Assembly: GCA_021463865.1 (NCBI GenBank)
Contig: JAJTXY010000003.1
Span: 124,001-188,000 of the forward strand
DNA length: 64,000 nucleotides
Source of the DNA: Anaerolineae bacterium
GTDB taxonomy: Bacteria; Chloroflexota; Anaerolineae; Aggregatilineales; J027
Direction of reading: 5' to 3'
This document shows positions 53,514 to 62,597 of the stretch, piece after piece; within the stretch, counting starts at the first letter, position 1, and every line of letters starts with the position of its first letter. A model generated the notes under the pieces. That model searched no databases, was not told the origin of the DNA, and saw only the letters and a list, made by a program, of their open reading frames with translations. The position numbers were made by a program, and so were the translations under genes.

Positions 53514-54464
53514 TTAGAAGGGCCATGTTAATTGAATAGTCGGTTCGGTTTCGGTAGATTCGTGTCCATTATCGCCGTTTGCAGCCGACTTTTTGCGTTT
53601 CTTCTCAGTCGAAGTTAACTGCTTGGGGAATAATTCGGCGGCATCACAATCCCGGATGCTTTGGATTTTGCCTAGAAACATCGAAACCGGATAGCCTTGA
53701 TAGAGCGTCGGTTCTTTGATTTCATCCAGTTTTTTCTGGGCCACCCCATAATAAAACGGATCCAGTTCAATGCCGATATAATTGCGTTGCAGTTTTTTAG
53801 CGGCAATCGCAGTCGTGCCCGTACCTAAAAATGGGTCTAATACTACATCCCCGACATCTGTCGTCATCAAAACCAATCGCTCTAGCAGATGAATGGGCAA
53901 TTGGCAGGGATGTTCATCGCGGCGGCTGGCATGACGAATACGGTGAATATCCGTCCAAACGTCACTGACCAGAAAACCAAATGGGTGCATCTGGTCTTTT
54001 TTACCACCGTAATCTTTCAAATAAGCATCACATACCCGGCATTTTTTGTGCGGGGCGCGGATTTCATAAAATTTCGTACCCTTTGGCTCTTTGCTATAAA
54101 ACAAAATGCCATAATGAGCGGGCAGCAGCGTTTTACCGAGTGGGGCGCTCATGGCATCCCACGCAATCCAATGCCGAAAATGGGCATGTTTGTTGAGGAT
54201 AGTGGCATAATACGTTAGCCATTTGGGGATGTTATGCACCAAAATTGAGCCTGTTGGTTTTGTGACACGCACTAATTCCAACAACCACTTTTCGCACCAC
54301 TCCACATAATCATCTAGTGGGAGGCGATCATTGCTTGAGCCGTATTTTTTATCCAAATTAAAAGGCGGGTCGGCAAAACAGACATCAATGGTGTTATCTG
54401 GAATGGTAGCGAGTTTTTCTAGGACATCGCCTAGTAAAATTTGGTTCAGTGGAAGTGTCATCAC
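53514..54464 (-). CDS. Beta-class DNA methyltransferase
   Basis: A 316-residue adenine-N6 or cytosine-N4 DNA methyltransferase. The catalytic DPPF (residues 32-35) precedes the SAM motif DPFLGTGTTAIAA (about 210-222), the order of the beta class. A middle target-recognition part contains KKCRVCDAY with Cys142 and Cys145, perhaps part of a small metal site. The C-terminus is Lys-rich and acidic and likely disordered. GTG and ATG starts one codon apart are both served by GAGGG. The gene two bases upstream encodes a probable restriction enzyme. Confidence 0.92.
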   Translation of the reverse strand: MMTLPLNQILLGDVLEKLATIPDNTIDVCFADPPFNLDKKYGSSNDRLPLDDYVEWCEKWLLELVRVTKPTGSILVHNIPKWLTYYATILNKHAHFRHWIAWDAMSAPLGKTLLPAHYGILFYSKEPKGTKFYEIRAPHKKCRVCDAYLKDYGGKKDQMHPFGFLVSDVWTDIHRIRHASRRDEHPCQLPIHLLERLVLMTTDVGDVVLDPFLGTGTTAIAAKKLQRNYIGIELDPFYYGVAQKKLDEIKEPTLYQGYPVSMFLGKIQSIRDCDAAELFPKQLTSTEKKRKKSAANGDNGHESTETEPTIQLTWPF

Positions 54465-54466
54465 AT

Positions 54467-55429
54467 CTATCCCTCTACTACAGGCTTCGACTTTACGGTA
54501 AAGAACTTCTCAGGTATATACTTGCAGATAATCGCTTCAAGACGGTCAAGTGTGTTTAGATTGATAATGTAATCGCAACCCGCGTGTAGTTTTCTCAAGT
54601 CAGACCGCCGGGCTAACCAGCCTGCACCATCTACAAAATTTACAAAAACTCGATTCACGCCATACCGGATGTTCTTGCTCTGCACATCCAAATACATGTC
54701 CCGCTGTTCATTAGCTCTTTGGGTCTGACCGCTCGAAGTCGTCTCCATATAGGAAGTCATAATCATAACGTATGGGTCGGTGATAGACGGAATTACATGA
54801 TCTACTTCTTTGGCAACTAATGGCACCTGACCTTTGGCATGAATCAAGCCATATTTGTCGAGAATATCATTGAGATACCCCCGGATGATATTTTCAATAG
54901 CATCACCCTTTTTATCCGTATATTCGCCATTTAACTTGCGCCGGATGGTATTCTGAATCAGTTGAGGGTCGCGTATTAAGGTATCCCAATTAACTGGCAA
55001 GGCAAGCTGGTCAAGATAAAAAGCGGCGACATCTTTGGCAAGTAAGGGGTTTTCCCGTCCTTGAATAAACAGATAGGCTATTCGTTCAGCAAAGTCACGC
55101 TCATTTTTTAATTTGCGATGAACCGAATCAATTCCCCATTCGGCGGCATAATCACCCTTGGCAAAACGTTCCGCCGTTAAAATACGTAAAAACTTTTCTT
55201 GAGATAGATTGGTTAAAGCTAAAACTATGCCCAGAAAATTGTCGTCCGCTTGTAAAAAGTTAACGAGATTTTCAATTGGGTCATCCGCCGCAGTGTAGTT
55301 TAGAAGTGCGGCTGAAATCGAGTGAACTCTTTGACTCATCTCCGCTTCAAGGGAGTCTATGATTGCCAATGGAGTACAGGTTCCAATAAATTCCTGCAAA
55401 GATGGTTTAGGCAAACAGATCAGGGTCAT
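54467..55429 (-). CDS. Probable type II restriction endonuclease
   Basis: A 320-residue protein that I identify mainly by its place: it ends two bases before the DNA methyltransferase gene and is A+T-rich like many restriction genes. Near residues 175-240 the sequence has GDAIENIIRGYL, KEVDHVIPS (Asp210) and YMETTSSGQTQRANEQ, reminiscent of the D...ExK region of PD-(D/E)xK nucleases with a Ser/Gly-rich loop, but the canonical Lys is not clear. The specificity is not predictable. A different toxic or regulatory role in the methylase pair remains possible. Confidence 0.62.
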   Translation of the reverse strand: MTLICLPKPSLQEFIGTCTPLAIIDSLEAEMSQRVHSISAALLNYTAADDPIENLVNFLQADDNFLGIVLALTNLSQEKFLRILTAERFAKGDYAAEWGIDSVHRKLKNERDFAERIAYLFIQGRENPLLAKDVAAFYLDQLALPVNWDTLIRDPQLIQNTIRRKLNGEYTDKKGDAIENIIRGYLNDILDKYGLIHAKGQVPLVAKEVDHVIPSITDPYVMIMTSYMETTSSGQTQRANEQRDMYLDVQSKNIRYGVNRVFVNFVDGAGWLARRSDLRKLHAGCDYIINLNTLDRLEAIICKYIPEKFFTVKSKPVVEG

Positions 55430-55502
55430 GTTTGATTTCCGAACAGAAGTGCTATAAGAAAAATTATATAACAGGTATAGGCAAGAACAGGTTGGTGTTT
55501 CG

Positions 55503-56711
55503 TTAGTATCGGCCCAATTGATTGTAGACGTTCAGGAGACGTGGCACAATCACCGACCAATCAAAATGGGTCTGCACAAATTGACGGGCAACCGCGCCCA
55601 TTTCCTTACGACGCGATTCATCCGCCAGCAAATTATTTACGCAGTTCGCAAAATCGGCAGGTATATCGGCAATCAGCATTTCATGACCCGATTGTACACC
55701 CAAGCCCTGTGCACCAATATCTGTCGAGACGACACCACAACCTGCTGCCATCGCCTCCAATAATTTGAAGCGTGTCCCGCTGCCCATCCGTAATGGTGCT
55801 ACGTAGACCTGCGCTCCCTGCAAATAGGGTGCGATTTCCGGCACGGCTCCAGTAATCACGATATGTGGATTGTTACGCAAAGGGTCAAGGCGGGCATGGG
55901 GGCGCTGGCCCACCACATAAAACCGCACGTCGGGAAATTGGGCCGCAATCGCCGGGAGGATAGCTTCGGCAAACCACAATACCGCGTCCACATTGGGGCG
56001 ATAATCCATTGTACCCGTAAAGACGATGGCGTGCTCACCCAATGCTTGAATACGCGGCAACTGCAAATACGGCGCAGTATCAATCCCATTTTCGACCACC
56101 GTCACTGGCGTGGAGGATAATTCTTGCAGCAGCACCCGATCTGGCTCACTGACCGCCAAGACATGGGCAGCAATAGCGCAAATATGGCCTTCAAAACGAG
56201 TCAAGCGCTGCCACTGCACCCATGAATAAACCGCCCCGATGATGCGCCGGGGATTACGCCGATCTGTACTAAACATGGTGCGTTGTAAATCGGCCTCCGC
56301 ATTGAGTGAGCCATAAATCAGCGGCAGTTTGGGGTACCACTCATGAATCAGGGGCAGATAGGCCGCCATTTCGAGGCTTTCAGCATGAACCACATCGAAA
56401 GTCTGTTCCGCCAATAATTTGCGAAGTGCCTCCACCATCGCATCCGACCAAAAACGCCGTCCCATATCGGGTTGGGAGGTCAGGGCCAAATCACGCAGAC
56501 GGTCTTGGATACGACGGGTTGGTGGGGGGACAATCGTAATCCCTGTGCAAAACTCATGCAGCGGGGTATTGCTTGGCGGGTTGGCAGCAAAACACAGCAG
56601 GTGTAAGGAATGACCTGCGTCCGCCGCGCCACGCATCAATCCAAAAGCACGCAGCGCACCACCACTGTGAGGGGGATATGGGAAATGGGAAGTTAAAAAT
56701 AGGACGCGCAC
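55503..56711 (-). CDS. Glycosyltransferase family 4 (GT-B)
   Basis: A 402-residue GT-B glycosyltransferase. The N-terminus RVLFLTSHFPYPPHSGGALRAF has the usual substrate-side glycine loop, VVHAESLEMAAYLPL follows, VTVVENGIDTAPYL marks the domain junction, and the donor site contains VAPLRMGSGTRFKLLEAMAAG with the EX7E-like Glu. It transfers a sugar from a nucleotide donor to an unknown acceptor in surface glycan synthesis. It is ten bases downstream of a response regulator gene on the same strand. Confidence 0.9.
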   Translation of the reverse strand: MRVLFLTSHFPYPPHSGGALRAFGLMRGAADAGHSLHLLCFAANPPSNTPLHEFCTGITIVPPPTRRIQDRLRDLALTSQPDMGRRFWSDAMVEALRKLLAEQTFDVVHAESLEMAAYLPLIHEWYPKLPLIYGSLNAEADLQRTMFSTDRRNPRRIIGAVYSWVQWQRLTRFEGHICAIAAHVLAVSEPDRVLLQELSSTPVTVVENGIDTAPYLQLPRIQALGEHAIVFTGTMDYRPNVDAVLWFAEAILPAIAAQFPDVRFYVVGQRPHARLDPLRNNPHIVITGAVPEIAPYLQGAQVYVAPLRMGSGTRFKLLEAMAAGCGVVSTDIGAQGLGVQSGHEMLIADIPADFANCVNNLLADESRRKEMGAVARQFVQTHFDWSVIVPRLLNVYNQLGRY

Positions 56712-56720
56712 ACCAACCGT

Positions 56721-57614
56721 CTACACCGTATCGGGATTGGGAGCGCTAGGAGCTAATTGACGGGAGTTTAAAACGGCGGTCTTTAGCCCATTGACATCCA
56801 CAAATGACCCATCCGTCGAAAGCACCTGTCCAATCAACAATTGCAGCTTATTTTCACCCATTGCTTGACGGGCTTTTTCGCGGTCTTTCAGCGGATAGAA
56901 ATATTCCATAGACTGCTGCAAACGGATTTGAATGCGTTCACGCAACCCTGCGACACGCTCTTTATTACTGATAATGATAAACTCATTGGCTTCCATGTGC
57001 CCAATAAAATCTTCGGTACTGCCTGCCTCACGCACGGCGTTATTCATCATCAAACTGACAGCCCGCAGCACGTCGTCAGAGGCTACAAATCCATACAGTT
57101 CGCGGAAATTTTCGAGGCCGACAATCGCAATCGAGAGGATGGCCCATTCATTTTCACTGAAGATCAATTTTTGAAGCTGCTCATCTACCATCGCCCCTTC
57201 CGCTAGATTCGTGATGGGGTTAGTGAGCGGCTGTTGAATCGCACTGCGAAGGGCATTACGAACACGCAGGCGAAGTTCTTGAATATCAAACGGCTTGGTG
57301 ATGTAATCTACTACGCCCAATTCCAAACCCGCCAATTTATCTACCCGGTCACGTTTTTCGGTCAAAAAAATCACCGGAATACTTGCGGTGCGGCGATTGG
57401 TACGGATGCGGCGGCAGACTTCATAGCCGTCAATATCGGGCAGGCGAATATCCAACACTACAAGATCGGGGGCGGTTTCTTTGCTGACCCGCACGGCATC
57501 CTCACCCCATGCTGCCGTCGAAACATCATAGCCCTGCACCCGAAAATAGGCATTGAGCATTTCGGCAAGGTCAAGATCATCTTCTACAATTAAAATCCGT
57601 GCTTTTTCGGTCAA
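56721..57614 (-). CDS. Response regulator with degenerate GGDEF domain
   Basis: A receiver domain (residues about 5-120) with acidic pocket ILIVEDDLDLAEML, phosphoacceptor Asp in VVLDIRLPDIDGYEV, and TKPFD near the end, followed by a C-terminal domain of about 150 residues that matches the GGDEF fold by secondary pattern (ILSIAIVGLENFRELYG, then HMEANEFIIIS). The GGDEF signature is replaced by MEANEF, so c-di-GMP synthesis is unlikely; a regulatory or dimerising role is more likely. TTG start at 57614 has a GGGGG site six bases upstream; ATG at 57647 lacks one. Confidence 0.85.
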   Translation of the reverse strand: MTEKARILIVEDDLDLAEMLNAYFRVQGYDVSTAAWGEDAVRVSKETAPDLVVLDIRLPDIDGYEVCRRIRTNRRTASIPVIFLTEKRDRVDKLAGLELGVVDYITKPFDIQELRLRVRNALRSAIQQPLTNPITNLAEGAMVDEQLQKLIFSENEWAILSIAIVGLENFRELYGFVASDDVLRAVSLMMNNAVREAGSTEDFIGHMEANEFIIISNKERVAGLRERIQIRLQQSMEYFYPLKDREKARQAMGENKLQLLIGQVLSTDGSFVDVNGLKTAVLNSRQLAPSAPNPDTV

Positions 57615-57840
57615 GGCGAACCCCCAATGAACCGCATGAATCACCATTGGAACAAAGTTAATGTAGCACACGCAATAGGGGCTTGTCAAACCATCGTCTA
57701 ACCTTCGGTGGGTAAGTTCAAATTTGGTTGGCACACCGCGCCGACTCACCAAAATGACCAAATTTGATTGACCTTGCCCTGCGTGAATGTCAAAATCGCT
57801 CGACCATTAATAAAATAGTCTTTTCTAGCGAGAAAACCCC

Positions 57841-59154
57841 ATGACATCCGTAAATCTGTCCGAAAGTCAACCTCAATATGCTGTCTCAGATGAACATCTG
57901 ATTGATATTGCCACTCATCCCAGCCGCATGGAAGCTATTCCGCCCTCGCGCATGTTCACGATCAAAAAATCTTTACAAAAATATCGCAGTCATGCGGGAG
58001 CCGATACACCCATTTATGACGCTTCACAAGGCGATGGGGGTGAAAGCCTACCGGGGGTGCCGCGTGCCATTTTGGAACGGGCCGCCCAGATGCAAATCGA
58101 AGCGGGGACTGGTTATGATGCCCCGGCGGGGACTGAACGTTTCCGCAAAACCACTGCTGAACAATATTGGAAAATTGACCCTGCCACTGGTTGGGGGGCA
58201 AACAACGTAGTGGCGGTTCAGGGTGGACGTGATGGCTTGCAAAAAGCCTATGAAGCCATGATTCATCTGGGGCATGGACGGATTGGCGATGTCCTAATTA
58301 CCTCCGCCGTTCCTTGGATTAGCTATAATTGGGGACCCTATGCGATGGGCTTAAATGTTTTACGCGCCCCCGGTGATCCCAACGCCGCATGGGTCTATAC
58401 CGAAGATGCGCTGGTGGAAGCCGTCCAATATGCCAAAAATTCAGGCCGCCTGCCCGCCGGGATATTGATTACTTCACCCGACAATCCGACTGGGCGCACC
58501 CTCGACATTGAAATCCAAATCGCCCTTGCGAAAAAGGCCCTTGAACTTGGTGTCTCCTATGTTCTATTCGACTGGATTTATCACTATGTCACGCAAGGTC
58601 AGCCGCATGACATCAATGTGGTGTTAAATGCGTTTGAACCCGCCGAACGTGACCGCCTGATTTTCTTGGACGGCCTCACCAAATCACTTGGCGCATCGAA
58701 TATCCGAAGCTGTCATCTGGTTGCCTCCAAGCAGGTATGCGATTTCATTACCAGCCGCGCTTCCCATGCCGTCATCACCAGCTTTTTCAGCCAAGCTATC
58801 GCTATTGCCGCTTATGAAGTCGGTTTTGCCGAGGCGTGCAAGAGCATCGTCGAACCGACCAATGCCAGCCGCCAAGTGATGCGTAAATTCATCGCTGATA
58901 AGCAGTTAAAGGCCATCATGGGGGATGGTTATTATGGCTTCATTGACGTAACCGAATGGATTGAAAAGAAGGGTCTAGCCGATTCCGCTGAGTTGGGCCA
59001 GAAGGTCGCCGAGCAGTTCGGGGTCGCGGTGGTGCCGGGGATTTTCTTCTCGGATGCCGCCAAGAATTGGGTACGCTTCTCCTATGCCCTGCCGCCAGAG
59101 CGCACCGCCATCGCCATCAGCCGCTTCTATGAAGGTCTCAACGGGCTGGAATAG
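57841..59154 (+). CDS. PLP-dependent aminotransferase class I/II
   Basis: A fold-type I aminotransferase of 437 residues. The PLP Lys281 is in LDGLTKSLGASNIR, the cofactor-binding SPDNPTGRT is near 212-220, and the C-terminal Arg for the substrate carboxylate is likely in NWVRFSYALPPE. The sequence FDWIYHYV in place of the usual DEIY suggests a diverged subgroup. The amino donor and acceptor are unknown. It is a single gene with ATG start, between a divergent regulator and a convergent DUF3592-like gene. Confidence 0.88.
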   Translation: MTSVNLSESQPQYAVSDEHLIDIATHPSRMEAIPPSRMFTIKKSLQKYRSHAGADTPIYDASQGDGGESLPGVPRAILERAAQMQIEAGTGYDAPAGTERFRKTTAEQYWKIDPATGWGANNVVAVQGGRDGLQKAYEAMIHLGHGRIGDVLITSAVPWISYNWGPYAMGLNVLRAPGDPNAAWVYTEDALVEAVQYAKNSGRLPAGILITSPDNPTGRTLDIEIQIALAKKALELGVSYVLFDWIYHYVTQGQPHDINVVLNAFEPAERDRLIFLDGLTKSLGASNIRSCHLVASKQVCDFITSRASHAVITSFFSQAIAIAAYEVGFAEACKSIVEPTNASRQVMRKFIADKQLKAIMGDGYYGFIDVTEWIEKKGLADSAELGQKVAEQFGVAVVPGIFFSDAAKNWVRFSYALPPERTAIAISRFYEGLNGLE

Positions 59155-59157
59155 ACA

Positions 59158-59961
59158 TTAGTTCTTAGCATCCGATTCCACGATAGGTCGGGGCTGGCGT
59201 CGTGTAAACAATAAGTTGAGCGCGGCGGGAAAAACCACAGCCCCGGCTACTATTGAGGTCAAATAAGCCCCATACAGTGATTTACTACGCAATTCTGGTT
59301 CTAACAGAATGTCGTGATATTCTGTGGGTATCTGCTGCTCAATGCTCTCGCGAGGATCCACAGGGTTATAGACGATGTTGTAAGGTTGCCCAATAATTTC
59401 GGCACGAAATGATGCAAGTGTTTGCCCACCCTCAAAATGAACATACTCCCATTCGTGAATGATGGAATAACGATTGTCATAGGTGATCCCATCAACCTTA
59501 TAGGCATAGATTTTCCTGATTTCTCTACCATCATCCTGACGTGTTTCGATGTCCTGAATCGTAGCCTGTGTTGGCATCCACGTGTAAAACTCATGGGCTT
59601 TGACGATAAGGCTATCTCTAACCATCAAGCACAAAACACTTAGGGCAATCAAAATCGTCGTCAAGAAAAATAGAAAAAGCGCACTTCGTCGCGGGTACTT
59701 GATACGTCGTTTGGTATCATAGTTGGGTGGCTCGTATAGAGTGGCTGAGTAGGGATGGTATTTCTCTATTTTGATATCGTTACTCAGATGTTCAAATGAT
59801 TTAAAAAAGAGGGTTTTGTTCCAATAGAGGCGTGGCCTTGAGACTATTAATCGACTTTGTTCTCGTTTGATCGAGTCTATTAACCCATACCGAATAAACA
59901 CAAGGGCAACAAAAAACATCAACCCAGTTTTCAAACAGGCGATACCAATAATCTTTTCCAT
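59158..59961 (-). CDS. DUF3592-like membrane protein
   Basis: A 267-residue protein with one helix at the N-terminus (about 1-25), a polar part with KYHPYSATLYEPP, a second helix near 95-115, an extracytoplasmic domain with ATIQDIETRQDDGREIRKIYAY and PYNIVYNPVDPRES, and a last helix near 230-250. The middle pattern matches DUF3592. These proteins have no established function. I prefer ATG 59961 with GGGGG five bases upstream over TTG 59973. Convergent with the aminotransferase gene. Confidence 0.68.
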   Translation of the reverse strand: MEKIIGIACLKTGLMFFVALVFIRYGLIDSIKREQSRLIVSRPRLYWNKTLFFKSFEHLSNDIKIEKYHPYSATLYEPPNYDTKRRIKYPRRSALFLFFLTTILIALSVLCLMVRDSLIVKAHEFYTWMPTQATIQDIETRQDDGREIRKIYAYKVDGITYDNRYSIIHEWEYVHFEGGQTLASFRAEIIGQPYNIVYNPVDPRESIEQQIPTEYHDILLEPELRSKSLYGAYLTSIVAGAVVFPAALNLLFTRRQPRPIVESDAKN

Positions 59962-60118
59962 GACTGCCCCCAAAACTCCATCAACCTATATCAAGTGTAG
60001 TACCCGCCCCAAGCCCAATACAGCCCTATTTAATGGGGGTCTAGTCCATCAATTGTTAAAATTTGTGTGGCTTTTGTGGATTATGCTCAACCTCACACCA
60101 TTTTGATGTGGCGTGGGC

Positions 60119-60147
60119 TTGAACCCCTTATAAAACCCTCCTATAAT
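60119..60147 (+). promoter_or_regulatory. Possible promoter for the GT39-like gene
   Basis: TATAAT (60142-60147) with a TGAAC-containing -35-like element 17 bases upstream. The leader of about 105 bases contains an A+T-rich stretch. Confidence 0.4.
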
Positions 60148-60259
60148 GTTTAAGCGTGTTAAATTCATTTAAGAATCATAAATATTGTCAGCACCCTGCT
60201 TAAATTTTGTAATCACCATCATCCGTCATTATCGAATCCATTCATTCCCATAGGTTGAT

Positions 60260-61936
60260 ATGCCATTCCAGAATTCCCGTTTCATCGCGTTTTGTGTCCG
60301 TAACAGTCGAATGTTTATCTTTATCGGGCTGGCGGTGCTGGTTCTGTTGACCTCGCTCACCAATGTGCCCTCGCTACGACCACAAGGGCGGGACAGCGGC
60401 ATTTTTGCCTATACCGGACAGGTCGTCAAAGAAGGGGGAGCACCCTACCGCGATGCGTGGGACAACAAACCCCCATTGGTTTATTTGCTGAATGCCGCTG
60501 CATTTTCGATGTTTGGGGTCAATCGCTGGGCCATCTGGATTATCGAAATTATCATACTGGCGGTGACGAGCCTGTTGTTTTTTAATCTCGTCCAGACCCT
60601 CTATAAACGCCAATGGTTCGCGCTGTTCGGCACGCTATTGTTTATTATGTTGATGCGCCAGCCAAAGCTCATCGGCGATGGGAATTACACCGAAAGTTAT
60701 GCCCTGTTGTTTCAGGTGCTGTGCCTGATTTTTGGCTATCAATTTCTGCAAAAACCCGCCGCCAAGTGGTGTTTCTGGTTCGGCCTAACCGCCAGCCTTG
60801 CATTTATGGCAAAACAAACCAGTGCCGGGGTCGCGGTGGTGTTTATCCCTGCCTTGTTCCTGACCCGCCACGAAATTATTCGTTCACCCCGCCGCAAGAC
60901 ATGGATCGTGGCAATGGGGTTGGGCACGCTGGCAGGTTTGGGCGTCATGGCGATTTATCTGGCCTATAATCAGGCGCTGATGGAAGGCATCGAAGCTATT
61001 TTCATCACCCCATCACAACTGCATAACTGGATTAGCCGCCGCAATGTGCCGATTTGGGAGACGGTCTATACCTCACTGACCAACAAGCTCGTTCAATCGC
61101 TGCTGTTCCCATTGGCCCCACTCTATCTGACCGGGGCGGTTGTCGCCATTCGTTCGGCGGTGCGGCGTGCCTCGGATAATGCCGAATCGTTGACTCTCAT
61201 GACCTTCCAAGTGTGGGTAGCACTGTGTTTTGTGCTGGATTTCGTTGCTGCCAACATCACCAATCGTGCCTACTATCACTATTACATTACACCCCTGCCC
61301 GCCATGACCTTGCTTATTTTGATGGGTCTCATCGCGCTGTCCAAACTCCACTGGTCACATCCGGTGCATAAGGTCATTCGCGTCGGTGCGTGGTCATATG
61401 CCACCCTCGTATTTATCAGCCTTGCCACTTTGATTGTCTCGACTTTCGTCTATTTTGAGCGCAACGGGGATTTATTTGGGCCAGCGATTGAATGGCGCTT
61501 GGCGAATTATGCCGAAGCCCATACCGACCCCAACGACAAAGTATTGGTCTGGGGGGCCGCCAGCGGCATCAATTTTCAATCGGATCGCCGCAGTCCCACT
61601 AATTTGCATTATGCCTATCCACTGCTTGTGCCGGGTGAAATCAGCGAAGAATATGTGGCGGATTTGCTGCAAGATTTAAACGAAAATCCACCGGAAATGA
61701 TTATTGATACCACCTTGCAGGATGGCAACCGTGTCCCGCCGCTTGATCCGGCCCTGCGACATGAATGGTGGCGTTCCGGCGGGCGGCGTGATGTTGAAAA
61801 TCTGAAACCGATTTATGATTTTGTGGATGAACACTGCGTCATCGTAGATGAAATCCGGCAGGCCATGATTTACCGCTGTCAATATTTCCAAGTGTTTGAA
61901 TTTAACGCGCCTGCCACCCGCGAACCAAGTTTTTAG
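60260..61936 (+). CDS. GT39/ArnT-like membrane glycosyltransferase
   Basis: A 558-residue membrane protein with about ten helices in the first 400 residues. The first extracytoplasmic loop has GRDSGIFAYTGQVV with the catalytic-type Asp, then GGAPYRDAWDNKPPLVYLLN, the signature of the PMT_2/ArnT group that uses polyprenyl-phosphate sugars outside the membrane. The C-terminal 150 residues form a soluble domain. The sugar and acceptor are unknown. It could serve protein or lipid glycosylation. Confidence 0.85.
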   Translation: MPFQNSRFIAFCVRNSRMFIFIGLAVLVLLTSLTNVPSLRPQGRDSGIFAYTGQVVKEGGAPYRDAWDNKPPLVYLLNAAAFSMFGVNRWAIWIIEIIILAVTSLLFFNLVQTLYKRQWFALFGTLLFIMLMRQPKLIGDGNYTESYALLFQVLCLIFGYQFLQKPAAKWCFWFGLTASLAFMAKQTSAGVAVVFIPALFLTRHEIIRSPRRKTWIVAMGLGTLAGLGVMAIYLAYNQALMEGIEAIFITPSQLHNWISRRNVPIWETVYTSLTNKLVQSLLFPLAPLYLTGAVVAIRSAVRRASDNAESLTLMTFQVWVALCFVLDFVAANITNRAYYHYYITPLPAMTLLILMGLIALSKLHWSHPVHKVIRVGAWSYATLVFISLATLIVSTFVYFERNGDLFGPAIEWRLANYAEAHTDPNDKVLVWGAASGINFQSDRRSPTNLHYAYPLLVPGEISEEYVADLLQDLNENPPEMIIDTTLQDGNRVPPLDPALRHEWWRSGGRRDVENLKPIYDFVDEHCVIVDEIRQAMIYRCQYFQVFEFNAPATREPSF

Positions 61937-61998
61937 CCCCATGAGTGGGTATTGATAGTAGAAACACATGGTCATGTAACGATAAGGAAATTTTCGGG

Positions 61999-62559
61999 AT
62001 GCGACACAAAATACACTTAATTGCACTCATCGCTTTGCTGCTATTTTTGGCAGCGTGTAACAATGACAATGATTCTTCTGATGGTGATACTGGCGGTAAT
62101 TCAGTCGCACCAACCCTGACCCCAACAGCAGCCTTAAGCCCTGTTACCATCAATCCCAATGCCAACGGGATTCAACAAGAAACAATAGCGGCCCAAAAAC
62201 TTGGCCCCGGCGAAGGGCGTCTAGTGCTCAATATTTCGATGCCAGAGGGTTACAAATTTAACAATCTTGCCCCGTTTGTTGGTGAATTTAGTTCCGACAA
62301 CAGCGCGGTTTCGATTACCGAGGTCGACGCCAAAATTGAAGAAATCGAACCCAAACTGCCCATCGTGATTCCAATTACCCTGCGCCCCGGTGAAGCCACA
62401 ATGACCCTCAACCTCAGCATCTATTGGTGCGAGGCCGTCAATGAGACTTTGTGTTTTGTAGACCGCCGTGAGGTCAAAGTGCCGCTGACCGTTGCCGCCG
62501 ATGGTATTACCACTCAAGCATTGGCAGACATAGCGCTCGTGCCGCCAGTTGTGCCGTAA
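61999..62559 (+). CDS. Small lipoprotein with a DsbD-alpha-like domain
   Basis: A 186-residue lipoprotein: signal and lipobox at FLAAC, a Thr/Pro/Asn-rich linker, then a beta-sandwich-like domain. ISMPEGYKFNNLAPF and the Cys pair in YWCEAVNETLCFVDRREVKVPLTV resemble the C-terminal domains found after NHL-repeat thioredoxin proteins and the DsbD alpha domain. A redox role is possible but unproven. AAGGAAA precedes ATG 61999 by about eight bases. It may be co-transcribed with the glycosyltransferase 62 bases upstream. Confidence 0.65.
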   Translation: MRHKIHLIALIALLLFLAACNNDNDSSDGDTGGNSVAPTLTPTAALSPVTINPNANGIQQETIAAQKLGPGEGRLVLNISMPEGYKFNNLAPFVGEFSSDNSAVSITEVDAKIEEIEPKLPIVIPITLRPGEATMTLNLSIYWCEAVNETLCFVDRREVKVPLTVAADGITTQALADIALVPPVVP

Positions 62560-62567
62560 ATTGTAGG

Positions 62568-62596
62568 GAGGGCGGTGTAACTATCGCCCTCTTTTG
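62568..62596 (+). terminator. Rho-independent terminator after the small lipoprotein gene
   Basis: GAGGGCG (62568-62574) pairs perfectly with CGCCCTC (62585-62591), then TTTT. It also faces the convergent YhhN-like gene. Confidence 0.88.
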
Positions 62597-62597
62597 A

